NCBI GenBank assembly: GCA_034769895.1
Contig: CM068373.1
Coordinates: 281,819,879-281,883,878 of the forward strand
Direction: 5' to 3'
DNA length: 64,000 nucleotides
Origin: Magicicada septendecula
Lineage: Eukaryota > Arthropoda > Insecta > Hemiptera > Cicadidae
In this document: one piece after another, positions 32,738 to 43,115 of the stretch
How positions within the stretch are numbered: the first letter of the stretch is position 1
How the letters are laid out: each line of letters opens with the position of its first letter
Notes under the pieces: model-generated
The model's input: the letters and a program-made list of their open reading frames with translations, nothing else
Database searches by the model: none
Told to the model about the DNA's origin: nothing
Made by a program: the position numbers and the translations under genes

Positions 32738-33282
32738 ACTTTAACACAATCTTGCAGAACTTGGTGTGAAAAAGCGTTCTGCAAGATGGCTGCCGCATCT
32801 GAAGTTGCTGCATTTATTAGCGTCCAGTGCGGGGATCGCCTTCGATGCTCATACGACCACGTTTAAACTCAAGTGTCTACTTCATGGTTTTAAAGAACCA
32901 TCTCATGGCACATTTAACATTTTGTTCTGAATTGTCGTTGGCGTTAAACTATTTGTAACAAAGAATCACACCACGATGTCCGTTTTTCGGAACACGAACG
33001 AAACATCAATTTTAATAAGCTTCTAAACAATGAATAAACTGATAAATTGATTTGGAAATTAACAGGAGTTTATATAAAATGCAACTCTTGAAGTACACGA
33101 AAAATTTTAGTTTTACCGCTAAGTTGCAGATGTCGCTCTGCGAACTTTTCAACTGACCTCGTAATGAATGTAAGTTTTATACAAACGCGCAAAATGACAG
33201 TTGTAGTAATGGAGTGGATAAGAGAAAAACAACAACTCTGGATAGAATGCGTTGACAAGAAGGATGATGTTGACTGTCAAGT

Positions 33283-34080
33283 CAAGAAGCCGTGAGAGAA
33301 TCGACCAAAAAAATAATGTCGAAGAATGGAACCACCAACAAATATGTTGTTGAGCAGAGTGTGTCGAGCAGTATACACAGAAAACTTTTACAAATAAAGA
33401 GAAAAAATCAAGAGAATGCTTTAGAAAAATCTGCTATAGAAGAAAGGATTTATAAAATGGATGGCTACAGATATTTACAATAAAAGTGCATATCTAAATG
33501 TGTGAAAATAAGGCATTATAGTACAGGTAGGCAAGAATGACTATATACAAGTGAATGTCTAGGAATGAGTTATAATTTAGACAAATTAGAAATATTGGAA
33601 AGACGAATTATTAGAAAAATATTAGCCCTACAAAAGAACTTCTAACGTTTGGAAATTAAGAAGTAATGTCAAAATATATAAAAGTATAGAAAATATAACA
33701 GGAACAGTGAGAAAAAGAAGACTAGTATGTTTTGGACATTTATATAGAATGGACGACAATAGGTTAACAAAACAGATCTTCAAATGTCTGTGGGGGAAGA
33801 AGTCAAAATCTAGTTGGGATTTAAAAAGTCCGAAAGGATTTAGAAAAAATAATATAAACGCAGAAGAAGCAATTGAAAGAGACGTTTCTCGGGCAAAAGT
33901 GTTAAGAATGGAAGGAGTCCACGGTAGGAGAGAGAAAAACGCAGGTTCAAAGTTGACTGAAGACTCGAAGAAGAGACTTAGTAAACAGATGAAAGAATAT
34001 TAGAGAAAGAGGAAAGAGCAAGGGATAAAGAATTGAAATCAGCATGTGGTCCTCAGCTGGCCGATACAGATATAGAAAAA
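33283..34080 (+). mobile_element. LINE (RTE-like) C-terminal half
   Basis: Segments in two frames: ECLGMSYNLDKLEILERRII, then RKRRLVCFGHLYRMDDNRLT (frame 33707-34003), NNINAEEAIERDVSRAKVLR and KLTEDSKKRLSKQMKEY. This is the region after the RT palm. A close relative lies at 51580-52160 and the tail recurs at 34350-34420 and 43590-43640. Internal stops make it inactive. Confidence 0.75.
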
Positions 34081-34329
34081 AGTAATACATTTATACAAAC
34101 GCACTGTTTTCCCGGTTCTTATGTACGACAGTGGATTCGTACAAAGCGAGACAAGTTGAATTCAAGTTGTCAGTCAAGATAGTTCAAGAGACATGAAATT
34201 GTACTCTAGAGCAGGGAAGATCAGAAAAGTTTAATGACCAGTCACAAAGCTGAGTTTAGTAAGGGAGTAACAACTGAGAGTTTACAAGCACGATGGAGGA
34301 GCTTGTGTAGGGAAGGTCAAGTGACTAAA

Positions 34330-34425
34330 AATTAAGCATACTAGCTCCTCCACATTCTCAGATGGCCGATACAAATAGAAAGGAAAGGAAAGAAGGAGAA
34401 GAAGAAAAACACCGATAACACCACG
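34330..34425 (+). repeat. LINE tail fragment
   Basis: CTCAGATGGCCGATACAAATAG is shared with the 3' end of the LINE just upstream (GCTGGCCGATACAGATATAG at about 34058-34077). Only the last tens of bases are present. Confidence 0.45.
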
Positions 34426-34559
34426 TGTGGTTTATTTTAATAATCAGGTAAAGGTTATTTATATTTAACAATTTTAAAATATAGCCGGAAGAAGGAGGCC
34501 ACGGTTATATCCTCTAAATTTCAGCTCTCAGCAGCGATAATATTGTAACAACGTAATGC

Positions 34560-35112
34560 ACAGTAGATAAAGGTTACATCGATAACACACACACACACAC
34601 ACACACACACTTTTGAGCAGCACTCGTGTAGAATGGGGTATCATCACCACTACACAGTAGACTGACTGTCCACCCCCTCCCCCGTGAGAGTGCCACCACA
34701 CCTCCCCTCCCTTTACCAGGCAGCGTACGACTGTGTGTAGGGTGGTTGAGGGAGGGAGGGCCGTCGCACGCTAACTCCAGTCGCCTGTGAACCCTGGATC
34801 GCGTCGTACTACTTTTCAACCCCCAAATACGTTGGGTCGCACCAACGACGGTCGGAAACGCTCGCGATGTGCATCAACAGTAAATATGTAACAGCATCAG
34901 TGTGTGAAAAAGGAACGTATACTTTACATGTGAATCTGGTTCTTCTGCGTCAGTGTTAACGTTAAATTGAAATAGAAAAAAATTAATAAACAACAATATT
35001 AGTGTTGAACAACTGTGAAGTAAAGTTAATAGCGACGGAAGTGCGTCAACTTTTCTAAATTTTTGTTTGCAAGATTCTCTTTAGGTTCGATCGATACTCT
35101 TGTAAGTAACTT
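34560..35112 (+). promoter_or_regulatory. candidate promoter/first-exon island
   Basis: After an (AC)n run (34588-34611) comes about 270 bases clearly richer in GC and CpG than anything nearby (34612-34875), then AT-richer sequence ending in CTTGTAAGTAAC (about 35099-35110), a perfect-looking 5' splice donor. No long open frame lies here. A non-coding first exon of a host gene whose body is outside the window would fit, as would a repeat fragment. Confidence 0.3.
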
Positions 35113-35339
35113 TTTAAATACAATGAACCCTCTTATTCATTAATAGTTTGCAGATCAGTATAGTAGCAACTTTGAAAAGGGTTTTCATTTCCATGTTCTG
35201 CATTAATTTTCATATTTACCGGACTGAATCTTAAATTCATATTGGATTCCGCGCAGGATATTGAAAGTTTCAGTAGAAATTTTTGTTTATACAGTAGTAG
35301 GCTATAATTACGTTGACAATTATTGATACATAGAATTAA

Positions 35340-35590
35340 CACTGTTGCACACCACTATAGAAAAATTATTCTGATTAACGCTTGCAAGCTTCACAGCTCA
35401 CCGTCAGATCGGAAATAACAATAATAGCTATTATTATTATTATTATTAGCGACTGTTTTTATTATTTCGATCTGACGATGAGCTGTCAAGCTTGAAAGCG
35501 CTAATTGGAGTAATTTTTGTGTAGTGGTGTGCAAACAGTGTTAATTCTGTTTGTGATTATAACCACTAACACAACCTTCTTAATTAAAAT
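35340..35590 (+). mobile_element. hammerhead-bearing inverted-repeat unit (AGCGCU family), copy 1
   Basis: Left arm from about 35339 (AACACTGTTGCACACCACTAT) and right arm to about 35545 (ATAGTGGTGTGCAA-type end) are inverted copies around a (TAT)n centre, followed by GATTATAACCACTAACACAAC. The right arm carries an intact hammerhead-like core (next entry). The left arm has CUGACGG and GCAA and is broken. Copy 2 is at 37695-37890. Confidence 0.7.
35464..35511 (+). ncRNA. hammerhead ribozyme-like core with 8-pair helix I
   Basis: AUUUCGAU pairs with AUUGGAGU (8 pairs, some wobble) as helix I. Then CUGACGA, one extra U, GAGCU/AGCUU as helix II with loop GUCA, GAA, a loopless AGC/GCU helix III and A as the cleavage base. 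All core positions are satisfied apart from the extra U. One of the best candidates in the window. Confidence 0.7.
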
Positions 35591-36340
35591 TATTGATAGC
35601 TACGTTGATGAATTTTTTGGTGACATCCGTCAGTGATTAGAAACAGTTCACAACTAGTATGCTTCCTACATTGCAAAACTTGTATTTTGGACAAAATATA
35701 AATTTATTATTACCGAAACCAGATATTACATAATTTATCAATTATGGGAAAGTTACAACAATTGTAAATAGTCTCCGATTTTTTAAAATATATAACTCTT
35801 GTAGAGCACGCAACCACACAATAAACACTACAATGTTTAAACATTCGGTATTGTGTTAAAATTCCTTTTAGTCTGAGTCCATCATAAATTGGCGGTCAAA
35901 AATCTTGAAATTTTCGAACCTTATCACTCACTTAAAAATTATACCTTATTTGATAGCCTGCAAAAATTTGGTGCGATTTTACCAAAATAAAAAACCAACT
36001 ATATTCGGTCTTGACGTCCAGAAATGTTGAAATTTAAAAAAATGAACACTATACTTGGACTACGGTTAAAATTCCTTGTATATTGAAACCCCACACGGGA
36101 TTTTGTGATTTGTTTACAATTTTGAGTTCCTCACATTTTTTGCCTCCCGGCAGTTTATTTTTGGGATCAATATATGTAGTAATTCGACCTTGTGTAAGCG
36201 GCCTTGTGTAAGCCGTACTCCGTATACGGAATGAAATGCGGCTAGTACTACGTTTCAACCGCTTATTGTTGCACAATAATACTGTCAAATGTACTCCTTG
36301 CTATTGGCTCGGTCGATCAGGGGGTGAGAAGACAGAAAAA
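35591..36340. other. unassigned spacer
   Basis: AT-rich. A 79-codon minus-strand frame at 36049-36288 has no recognisable domain. Confidence 0.3.
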
Positions 36341-36344
36341 CATA

Positions 36345-36428
36345 CTTTCTTTACTGGTACGCACAGGAATCGAGCGCACGGCGATTGCTAGACCGCCAGA
36401 GCCCTAACTACTAGTTCCGCCAAGCACC
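36345..36428 (-). repeat. tRNA-like SINE head (tentative)
   Basis: Read on the minus strand, GCTTGGCGGAACTAGTAGTT is followed by GGGCTCTGGCGGTCTAGCAA and, further on, GCTCGATTCC, which resembles an RNA polymerase III B box (GGTTCGANTCC). The T-arm does not pair well, so this is not a functional tRNA. A tRNA-derived SINE or pseudogene is possible. Confidence 0.35.
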
Positions 36429-36639
36429 TCTGAGAGTTCATTATCGATTAAAAGTAACGAAAGTAAATTAAGTAAGTGCGGTTTTATATCTACAGTTTTT
36501 CTGCAGTTTCTGTATGTCTTCTGTAAGCACACTTAATTAAACATGTAACAATACGTATACATACAAATTGACACACACACGCGCGCGCCAACATCTGGCT
36601 ATCTGTGCCGGCTATTTAAGTGAACCAATTGGCGGACTT

Positions 36640-37170
36640 TGTAGTAGTCTTGTACGTTTCAAATTTTAAAAATTCATTACCACCATCTTCACAACACGGG
36701 ATAGGCAAGGTGCTGCCTGTTCCGCCTCCAAAAATCCTCCAGCCATCTTTTCCTGGGTCTACCCATACACCTGTGTCCTATAGGTTTGTATTTCCAGACT
36801 TTCTTGGCCAGTCTGGTTTATGACATTCTTTTTAAGTATTCTTTCCACCGTTATTTGTAATCTTTTAATTTTTTATTTAAGTTGAAAACTTGTAACTCTT
36901 CTTTTATGCCCTAATTTCTTATACGGTCTAGTATAGAACACATTTTAACTCCTCTTAAGAACACCATTTCCGAGGCCTGTATTTTACTATCTTGTTTCTT
37001 TCTTTTGTATATAATTCACACTCGTAGGACAGTACACGAACTGCCATAACTTTGTAGAACTTTAATTTTGTACTTTGAAGTACCTTGTTTCTATAAATAC
37101 GGTTGATTGTCTCACAGACTGTCTGGAACTTATCTAACTTAACATCAATATTATAATTCCTGATTGGTCG
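36640..37170 (-). mobile_element. LINE (RTE-like) 3' portion
   Basis: Minus strand: RNKVLQSTKLKFYKVMAVRV from about 37100 down, and at the 3' end KKVWKYKPIGHRCMGRPRKR (about 36800-36745) followed by WLEDF, the usual C-terminal signature of these LINEs. Frames are interrupted in between. Confidence 0.65.
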
Positions 37171-37179
37171 ACGGCAGGA

Positions 37180-37615
37180 GTAGCCACCAGTACCAAGTTA
37201 GCGCGTAAGGGAAATGATCCTGGACCGACTAATCTTTGGAATATTACAGGCGTGAATGTAGTTGGATTTAGTCGGCTGTAAATACTGCGTCCTATTGTTA
37301 TATTTTGCTGTTGGGTGTTGGGGCATCAAATGGTAGGGGAAGACAACCCTGAATAAAAATTACCGGTAGTCGTGACCCGTAAGGGGGCAACTCCACCACA
37401 TGGTACCCTATAATAAGTTAATTAATTTAATTTACTCGCAACTTTCAAACAACACAGCCGGACGGAAATAATGGTAAACTACTGCAACCCAAAAAGGACA
37501 AGAGACTTGGAATAAATGAAAGAGTGTAATTGACAAAATAGTATGTACGGAGTATTATTAATTTTTAAATTATTATCATAATTAAAATCAAAATAGAACT
37601 TGTTTGTAGACCTGA
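37180..37615. other. unassigned, possible LINE 5' region
   Basis: Balanced base composition at 37190-37400, ending in GGGGGCAACTCCACCACATGG; see 29590-29900 for a similar string. No frame recognised. Confidence 0.25.
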
Positions 37616-37620
37616 AGTAT

Positions 37621-37694
37621 CACTATAATCTGCTTCAGGGATCAGGTATTAACAGATCACTATAATCTGCTTCAGGGATCAGGTATTAACAGAA
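37621..37694 (+). repeat. 37-bp direct tandem duplication
   Basis: The unit starting CACTATAATCTGCTTCAGGG at 37621 is repeated exactly from 37658. It abuts the hammerhead unit that follows. Confidence 0.8.
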
Positions 37695-37890
37695 TTATCA
37701 CTGTTGCACACCACTATAGAAAAATTATTCCAATTAGCGCTTTCAACCTTCTCAGCTCATCGTCAGATCGGAAATAGGAGCTGAGAAGCTTGAAAGCGAT
37801 AATCGGAATAATTTTTTCTATAGTGGTGTGCAACAGTGATACTTCTATTTGTGATTATAACCACTAACACAACTTTCTTAATTAAATTAA
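37695..37890 (-). mobile_element. hammerhead-bearing inverted-repeat unit (AGCGCU family), copy 2
   Basis: Same ends as copy 1 (CACTGTTGCACACCACTATAG; right end TATAGTGGTGTGCAACAGTG). The minus-strand core at 37727-37775 has CUGACGA, GAAA, AGCGCU and a 7-pair helix I, but helix II has a G-G mismatch. The right arm lost the CUGACGA box by deletion. The arms are joined almost directly, so this copy is a short hairpin. Confidence 0.7.
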
Positions 37891-37919
37891 GGATCAGGCA
37901 TTGATTACTCCTGTTCCGT

Positions 37920-38235
37920 CTTCACATTTTGGGTGTGTACATCTTGCTTTTGGGCGTCCTGCATGTATTTTTCTTCTTACTGTATCCTGCCAAGCGTGTT
38001 TAGCAATGTTAGCATTTGGTTGCCTATTTGCGTGGACTTTCCTTTTGGTGTGATACTCTACTATTTTTTATTTACTGGAAATGTAGTGAGTTCCTTCATG
38101 ACGTCATCATTTCTCTTACTATTTTAATGCACACCCTGCCACTGAACGCTAAAATTTCATCTCTGTAGCCTCAATAAGTTTACAATATTATTTTTGTTTA
38201 TTTCGAGACTTTACTACCATTCAAGAGAGTAACAA
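37920..38235 (-). mobile_element. LINE fragment, strongly decayed
   Basis: Minus-strand translation gives GYRDEILAFSGRVCIKIVRE, then a broken ENSLH...Q block, then SHQKESPRKQATKC-like residues, the layout of the post-palm part of RTE-like LINEs. Stops are frequent. The identification depends on motif order rather than strong identity. Confidence 0.45.
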
Positions 38236-38494
38236 CAGCAACAACTATGTAAAATTACAATAAAGTGTCCATCGTCATCTCCATACACCTTTGTTTTGAG
38301 TGTTCTTAAAATTGAGCCACACATATTTCGACATTTTTCATATTCCAAATTACGTGCTGAATATTCATTATTCAATATTATAAAAAATATATTTTGTACG
38401 TAACTCTTCAATATTGTTTGCAGGTTCGTGCAGGTTTAAGGTATGAATAGTTCTTCAAATATTAAATACTTCTGCTGATAAAATTTATTATTGT

Positions 38495-38660
38495 ATTTTC
38501 ACCGTACGTACGTTTTACTGACTATATCAGTATCATCAGAGGCTTATAAATTTATAAATCATTTATATTTTTATACATTTATATATCATCAGATTTATAA
38601 ACCTGTGATAATACTGATATACTCGTAATCAGTCGAACGTACGTTAGGAGAAAATACAAT
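38495..38660. mobile_element. degenerate hammerhead-type inverted pair
   Basis: Minus-strand core at 38502-38543 has CUGAUGA and a helix II ACUGA/UCAGU but AAAA in place of GAAA and GUA in place of the usual GUC. The plus-strand arm at 38601-38648 is an inverted relative with a damaged CUGUGAU box. (TA)n follows at 38746-38780. Confidence 0.55.
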
Positions 38661-38741
38661 AAAAAATTTTACTTGCAGAAGTAGTTAATACTTGAAGAAC
38701 TTCATTATATTTTGAAATGTAGATTTTTTCCTAGATCATAA

Positions 38742-38745
<4 letters not shown>

Positions 38746-38780
<35 letters not shown>
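38746..38780. repeat. (TA)n microsatellite
   Basis: About 35 bases of TA dinucleotides. Confidence 0.95.
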
Positions 38781-38782
<2 letters not shown>

Positions 38783-38964
38783 AGTCATATTGAATCCTAG
38801 ATGATTATAGACTTTAAGCTGTTCTACAACACAATTGTTCAAGACTGTCTTTCGTCTTATTAATGGTTTGCCATAAAAGCAATTAAGTTACTCTTTTGGG
38901 TACATATACTCAATTATCTTAGATAACTTAAGTATCTAATTTAAAAAAGTATCAATTACAATGA

Positions 38965-39245
38965 TGGAATAGTCGCTCGTCATTGGTAGAATATTTTATT
39001 AATACTTGATCTGAATAAATCAACACTTGGTGTAGTTCTACATATAACTTTTATTTTCCTGACAATTATTTCACCAGTGACGGCAGCTTCAGAGGTTAGA
39101 GTTGAACAGTTCAAATCTTATATAGGTACTTACAACAGAGTTCAAATCTAACCTCTAAAGCTACCGTAACTGGTGAAATAATTGTCAGGAAAAATTATCT
39201 GTAGAACCCCCTAAATGTTTATTTACTCAATTCAAGTATTAAAAG
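38965..39245. mobile_element. PLE-type inverted-repeat unit (ACAAUUGU family), copy 1
   Basis: Arms at about 39034-39110 and 39135-39212 are inverted copies (TTTTCCTGACAATTATTTCAC against GTGAAATAATTGTCAGGAAAA). The flanking AATGGTCGCTCG... block at about 38968 recurs at 47579 with copy 2. Boxes resembling CUGANGA (CUGAAGC) and GAAA plus GUC are present but imperfect. Confidence 0.6.
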
Positions 39246-39369
39246 AATCATTATATTATATAATTTGCATAACATACAAGTTATAAGATACTGCCGTTTT
39301 TTTGTGAAATCAATTACATAAATGTTGTAATGGATTAAATTTTAATCAGTATAATCGATTTTATCGATA

Positions 39370-39725
39370 TACAGATAAAACAGAGTTTATCATTGCCACT
39401 CGAAAGAAAACCAGAAACCTGAACAGTTTGAAATCGAACCACTAAATCTGAAAATAGTTAATCGGTTTAAATATTTTGGGATGTTGGACTGGAGAAGATA
39501 ATGAAGAAATAATTGAAATAAGCGAAAGGATACAGGCCGCAAATAGAACATGTGCTTTTTTGACAACTATACTCAAGGCAAGGAATATCCACCGTCAGTC
39601 CAAGGCCAAATTATATAAAGTTATGATTAGACCGGTGATAAAATTCGGCAGCGAGACTTGGACTCTGTATAAACGAGCTGCTAATGATTATGGAATCGGA
39701 TGATTATGTAGGTTTAGGTTTGACT
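39370..39725 (+). mobile_element. LINE (RTE-like) fragment
   Basis: NRFKYFG, then after a frameshift EEIIEISERIQAANRTCAFL and LYKVMIRPVIKFGSETWTLY (open 39476-39703). This is the segment between the RT palm and the C-terminal motifs. Confidence 0.7.
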
Positions 39726-40839
39726 CTGAACTGTGACGCCATGGAAGTAGAAGAAGATAACCGATCGATTGTTGCATTCAGTTTTTTCTATTAGATATAT
39801 AAACACCCCTACCTTATAAAGATGCATCGTTAACAGAGACATTGCTATTAACGATTTTTACTGTATATACAGCAGGAGCGCCCATAGGAGTGTCTGACAA
39901 AGGCAGCCACACAGATCACACTCTCAAACGGTAATGAGACAGAAGGAAAGGAAGAGAATGAGTGTGTGTGTGTGTGTGTGTGTATATGAGACTGACAGAG
40001 AGATAGAGAGAGGGTGAGAGTGTAAAAGACAACGAGAGAGAGAAAAGCTAAGAAATGGAAGAGAGAAAACATATTTACTCAAATAAATCCCCAAAAAGTA
40101 ACAAGGTTGTGTCTAGAAATACATTAGTATTAAAGTAAAGAGCACTAAAACATATTTGAAGACACAGAGAAACTTAATCCAGACGGCTGTGCGAGGCATG
40201 GAATAACTAATTGTGAGAAGCCTGTTGTTTGGTTTTAGGGGAATATGTGTGGGGGTATCAGAAGCCCGGCAGCTAAGTGTTGCACACCTTGCAACACCCC
40301 CGCGGTAGTTTTACTGTTACAGTGCTCTCTAGAACTGTACAGCTCAAAGTACATCTTAAATATTTTACACAAATACGCGTGCGCGCGCAATACCAAAACA
40401 CTGAAAAATAAATATTTCTAAAAATCTTTATATACAGAAAAAATTACAAAAACTATTGACTTATTTCCGAACAATTCCAAACAAATGATGAACACAGCAT
40501 GTGTTTCAAATAATAATAACAATTTAACAATCGTATAAACATACGCACAAGCATACACAAACTGTTACAAGCATACAAAGCATGTCTTCAAATATTAATA
40601 ATTAATTTAAATATTATAACATACAAACAAACATTAACACAAATACCTATAATAACAACTATAAATAGTAAAACGGATAAAGTACCCGTTGGAGGTTCCG
40701 TTAATTAAAAAAAATGTTCTCTATATTTAGAACTGTGTAGCTTTAATGAATTCTTAATTTCATAGTGACCGTCAATCAATTAATTTTAACGACGAATGAT
40801 TTTCAAGGATAGGTCAATAAGGTATAAGATAAATTTTAA
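39726..40839. other. unassigned spacer
   Basis: Contains a (GT)n run at 39961-39983 and GA-rich sequence to 40050, plus a small GC-rich patch at 40260-40320. The rest (40400-40830) is AT-rich. No gene recognised. Confidence 0.3.
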
Positions 40840-41035
40840 ATTATTTGTGTCGACGATTCGACAATGTTTGTTTCAACTCCTTCACACATACACACATTCA
40901 CACAATTAATTGATCTGTTGTGTTTGATATTTTTTTTTGTATCCAAACACAGGTCCTGATGATGACAATAAATATTGTCGAAACGTAGACTCAAATAATT
41001 TAAAATTTGTGTTATACTTTTTTGACCGATCTTTG
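40840..41035 (+). mobile_element. hammerhead-bearing unit (GACAAU family)
   Basis: A left inverted arm (TTGTGTCGACGATTCGACAATG, about 40845-40866) faces the right arm that carries the intact core (next entry) and ends AAAATTTGTGTTATACTTTTT. Related units: 7396-7470 and 62158-62575. Confidence 0.6.
40952..40991 (+). ncRNA. hammerhead ribozyme-like core
   Basis: GGUC pairs with GACU (helix I). CUGAUGA is followed by one extra U, a perfect helix II GACAAU-AAAU-AUUGUC, GAAA, CGU and A as cleavage base (GUA). Helix III is only ACGU with no loop. All core boxes are intact apart from the extra U. Confidence 0.65.
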
Positions 41036-41166
41036 CAAACCCTTCTTCGTTAAAACGTTTGTAACTATATATTAGGAGAAATTGTCGTTTTGGTTAAAGA
41101 GTGCAAAGCTTTATTCTATACTATGTAGAACTACGTATGGACTATGTATTTAGTACTATTTAATAT

Positions 41167-41167
<1 letters not shown>

Positions 41168-41229
<62 letters not shown>
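41168..41229. repeat. (GT)n microsatellite
   Basis: About 60 bases of uninterrupted GT. The Cys-Val open frame over it is a repeat artefact. Confidence 0.97.
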
Positions 41230-41232
<3 letters not shown>

Positions 41233-41644
41233 TGTGAGTTTAGTTGTAGTAGTAATAACATATATCGACATATTGAAAACTCCCCTGTACAGTCCTGCCA
41301 GTCCGATTGTTCGTGACGGTTATTCGGACTAAACTTGAGACGACTAACTGAGTAAATTATGTTGCAAATTTCGTCAGCCTACAGAGGACACGTCGATGCA
41401 TGTGAAACATTAATCTGTGACAGGAGCAAGCCGGGCAGTAATGATTTCAGCAAAGCAAGTCAAGGGGGAAAAACAACTATTCAAGTGATTTGTCGGCGTA
41501 CGTTGTCCAAACCGCGACACATGTATTACAATACTTTATGAACTTTCTTCAGAAAAATCAACGTCAGCATATATCTTTCTTAAAGAAATAGCACTCAATA
41601 AGTTTTTTTATGATACAATTTGCAGCACTTTTGCAACCTGAAAG
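41230..41644. other. unassigned spacer
   Basis: No recognisable element. The open frame at 41359-41541 has no known domain. Confidence 0.3.
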
Positions 41645-42575
41645 CTATTACGAGAATCAGTTGAAAAGTTCACGGAGTCACGTTTACAGCTTAGCAATAG
41701 AACTAAAATTTCTCATGAGTTGCAAGATTCATATTAGTGTGTTGTGGAAACCCTTAAACTTCCACAACTATGTGTTAATTTATTCATTGTCTCTCAGCTT
41801 ATTATAATTTACGTGTCACGCGAATTTTGAAAACTCGACAAAATCAAACATTGTGCCATATTCGAATTATTTGTTTAAAAAAGTCTAGTGATAACAGAAA
41901 TTCACAGCGCAACAAAAAATATGTTAGGAGTTGTCGAGCCTTAAAAAATAATTGTTTGTAAGGTCGCGAGTCGAGTTTAAACGTGGTCGTATGGAAATTA
42001 ACTATGTTCCACCGCAGCTACGTTTAAAAATTTCAACAACTCCCGGCGTCATACAAAAATTTCATATACGGGATTGGAAGACCAGCGACTAGTAATAGAT
42101 AGCATTGTAAAGATCTTAGGCATCTAATATGGCGTGTGAATTATACTTTAACCCAAGAACGTGATGTAAAAAACTTTGTGAAAGCTGGGTACCAAATTTG
42201 GAGAAGTCTCACTTTTTGGCAAACCACTGCGGGCACATCTTCAGTGCTCGTATAACTATGCTTAAATTCAAGCACCTAGTAACACACCATTGTCTGTAAA
42301 GGTGGAGCATTTCCTGAAACATTTACCATTTTTGTGTGAAATTTCTATTGTTAACAGACTATTTAACATGGTAATCGTGATTTTGTCCATTTCACGAAAA
42401 ACGCATGACACGCAAATTTCAAACTGCTCGTAAAGAATATTTAAATTGACATGTACAAATTGAAATTAAGAGGTGTTTGCATCATATATATGAATGTTAA
42501 ACGCACGGAAAATTGTAATTCCACCACTAAGGTGTAGATGTTGCTCGGTGAAATTTTCTACTGACCCTCGCATTT
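41645..42575. mobile_element. fold-back mariner derivative, copy 2
   Basis: Terminal repeats: TACGAGAATCAGTTGAAAAG at the left (about 41649) and the inverted TTTTCTACTGACCCTCG at the right (to about 42572), each with the following 50 bases also matching. The transposase N-terminal segment with GAGTTTAAACGTGGTCGTA (about 41973) faces an inverted version near 42240-42275. Same architecture as copy 1 (31207-33165) but without nested insertions. Confidence 0.7.
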
Positions 42576-42708
42576 AATTAGTAAGTTGATTTTAAATACA
42601 ACAAATGGCTAAGTCATCTCCAGTATTAAATTCATAAGCATCGTCTACTGAGGCAGTGATTATGCTCCTACAGGTCTTAAGATTTTGTTTTTATTTTACT
42701 TGTAGACT

Positions 42709-42725
42709 CTGTCTGTCTGTCTGTC

Positions 42726-42794
<69 letters not shown>
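42709..42794. repeat. (GTCT)n/(CT)n microsatellite
   Basis: GTCT units pass into a pure CT run. About 85 bases. Confidence 0.96.
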
Positions 42795-42797
<3 letters not shown>

Positions 42798-42809
42798 CAC
42801 TTACTGTGA

Positions 42810-43115
42810 AGCTTCCTAAGTGACGTTAACATCGGGTTGCCTACTTAAATGCTTTTTTTCCTTTAATGATGTACTCTATTTTTCCGTTATCTATAAAAAA
42901 TATTTTTAATTAACATCATCCATCTCATTATCTCTGAGTAATCCTAAAAATGTAATCTCCGCGCCTGGCAAAAGTCTACAAACTTTCCTTGTTAATGGCC
43001 GTGTTTAGTTACCGTACAACAAAGGACAAATCCGCCATAACTATGTAACATGACTATAAATATTACTTCCAAATTTTCTTTTAAAGGGTCTTATAATTTT
43101 GCCATACACACCTAT
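42810..43115 (-). mobile_element. LINE fragment, strongly decayed
   Basis: Minus strand: LLPGAEITFLGLLRDNEMDD and then W-S-LKE-KKH residues, comparable in layout to 37920-38235. Many stops. Confidence 0.4.

Larger units (their letters stand above)
31207..33165. mobile_element. fold-back mariner derivative, copy 1, with nested insertions
   Basis: The left terminal repeat starts TACGAGAGTCAGTTGAAAAG (31207) and the right end is its inverted relative (about 33085-33165, GAACTTTTCAACTGACCTCGT). Inside, the mariner transposase N-terminus occurs twice in opposite orientation: plus strand 32323-32514 (FKRGRTSTED, GRPKSATK) and minus strand about 32820-32990. The middle (32755-32805) reads LGVKKRSARWLPHL, the second helix-turn-helix region. 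A LINE (31356-32215) and a small PLE unit (about 32606-32735) interrupt it. Copy 2 lies at 41645-42575 with the same head-to-head design, so this is a family and not a one-off rearrangement. Confidence 0.7.

Noticed and set aside
36345-36428. Functional tRNA gene
   Set aside because: The B-box-like stretch is present, but the T-arm and acceptor do not pair. Listed only as a SINE-like head.
41144-41332. Cys-Val repeat frame
   Set aside because: Artefact of the (GT)n tract.
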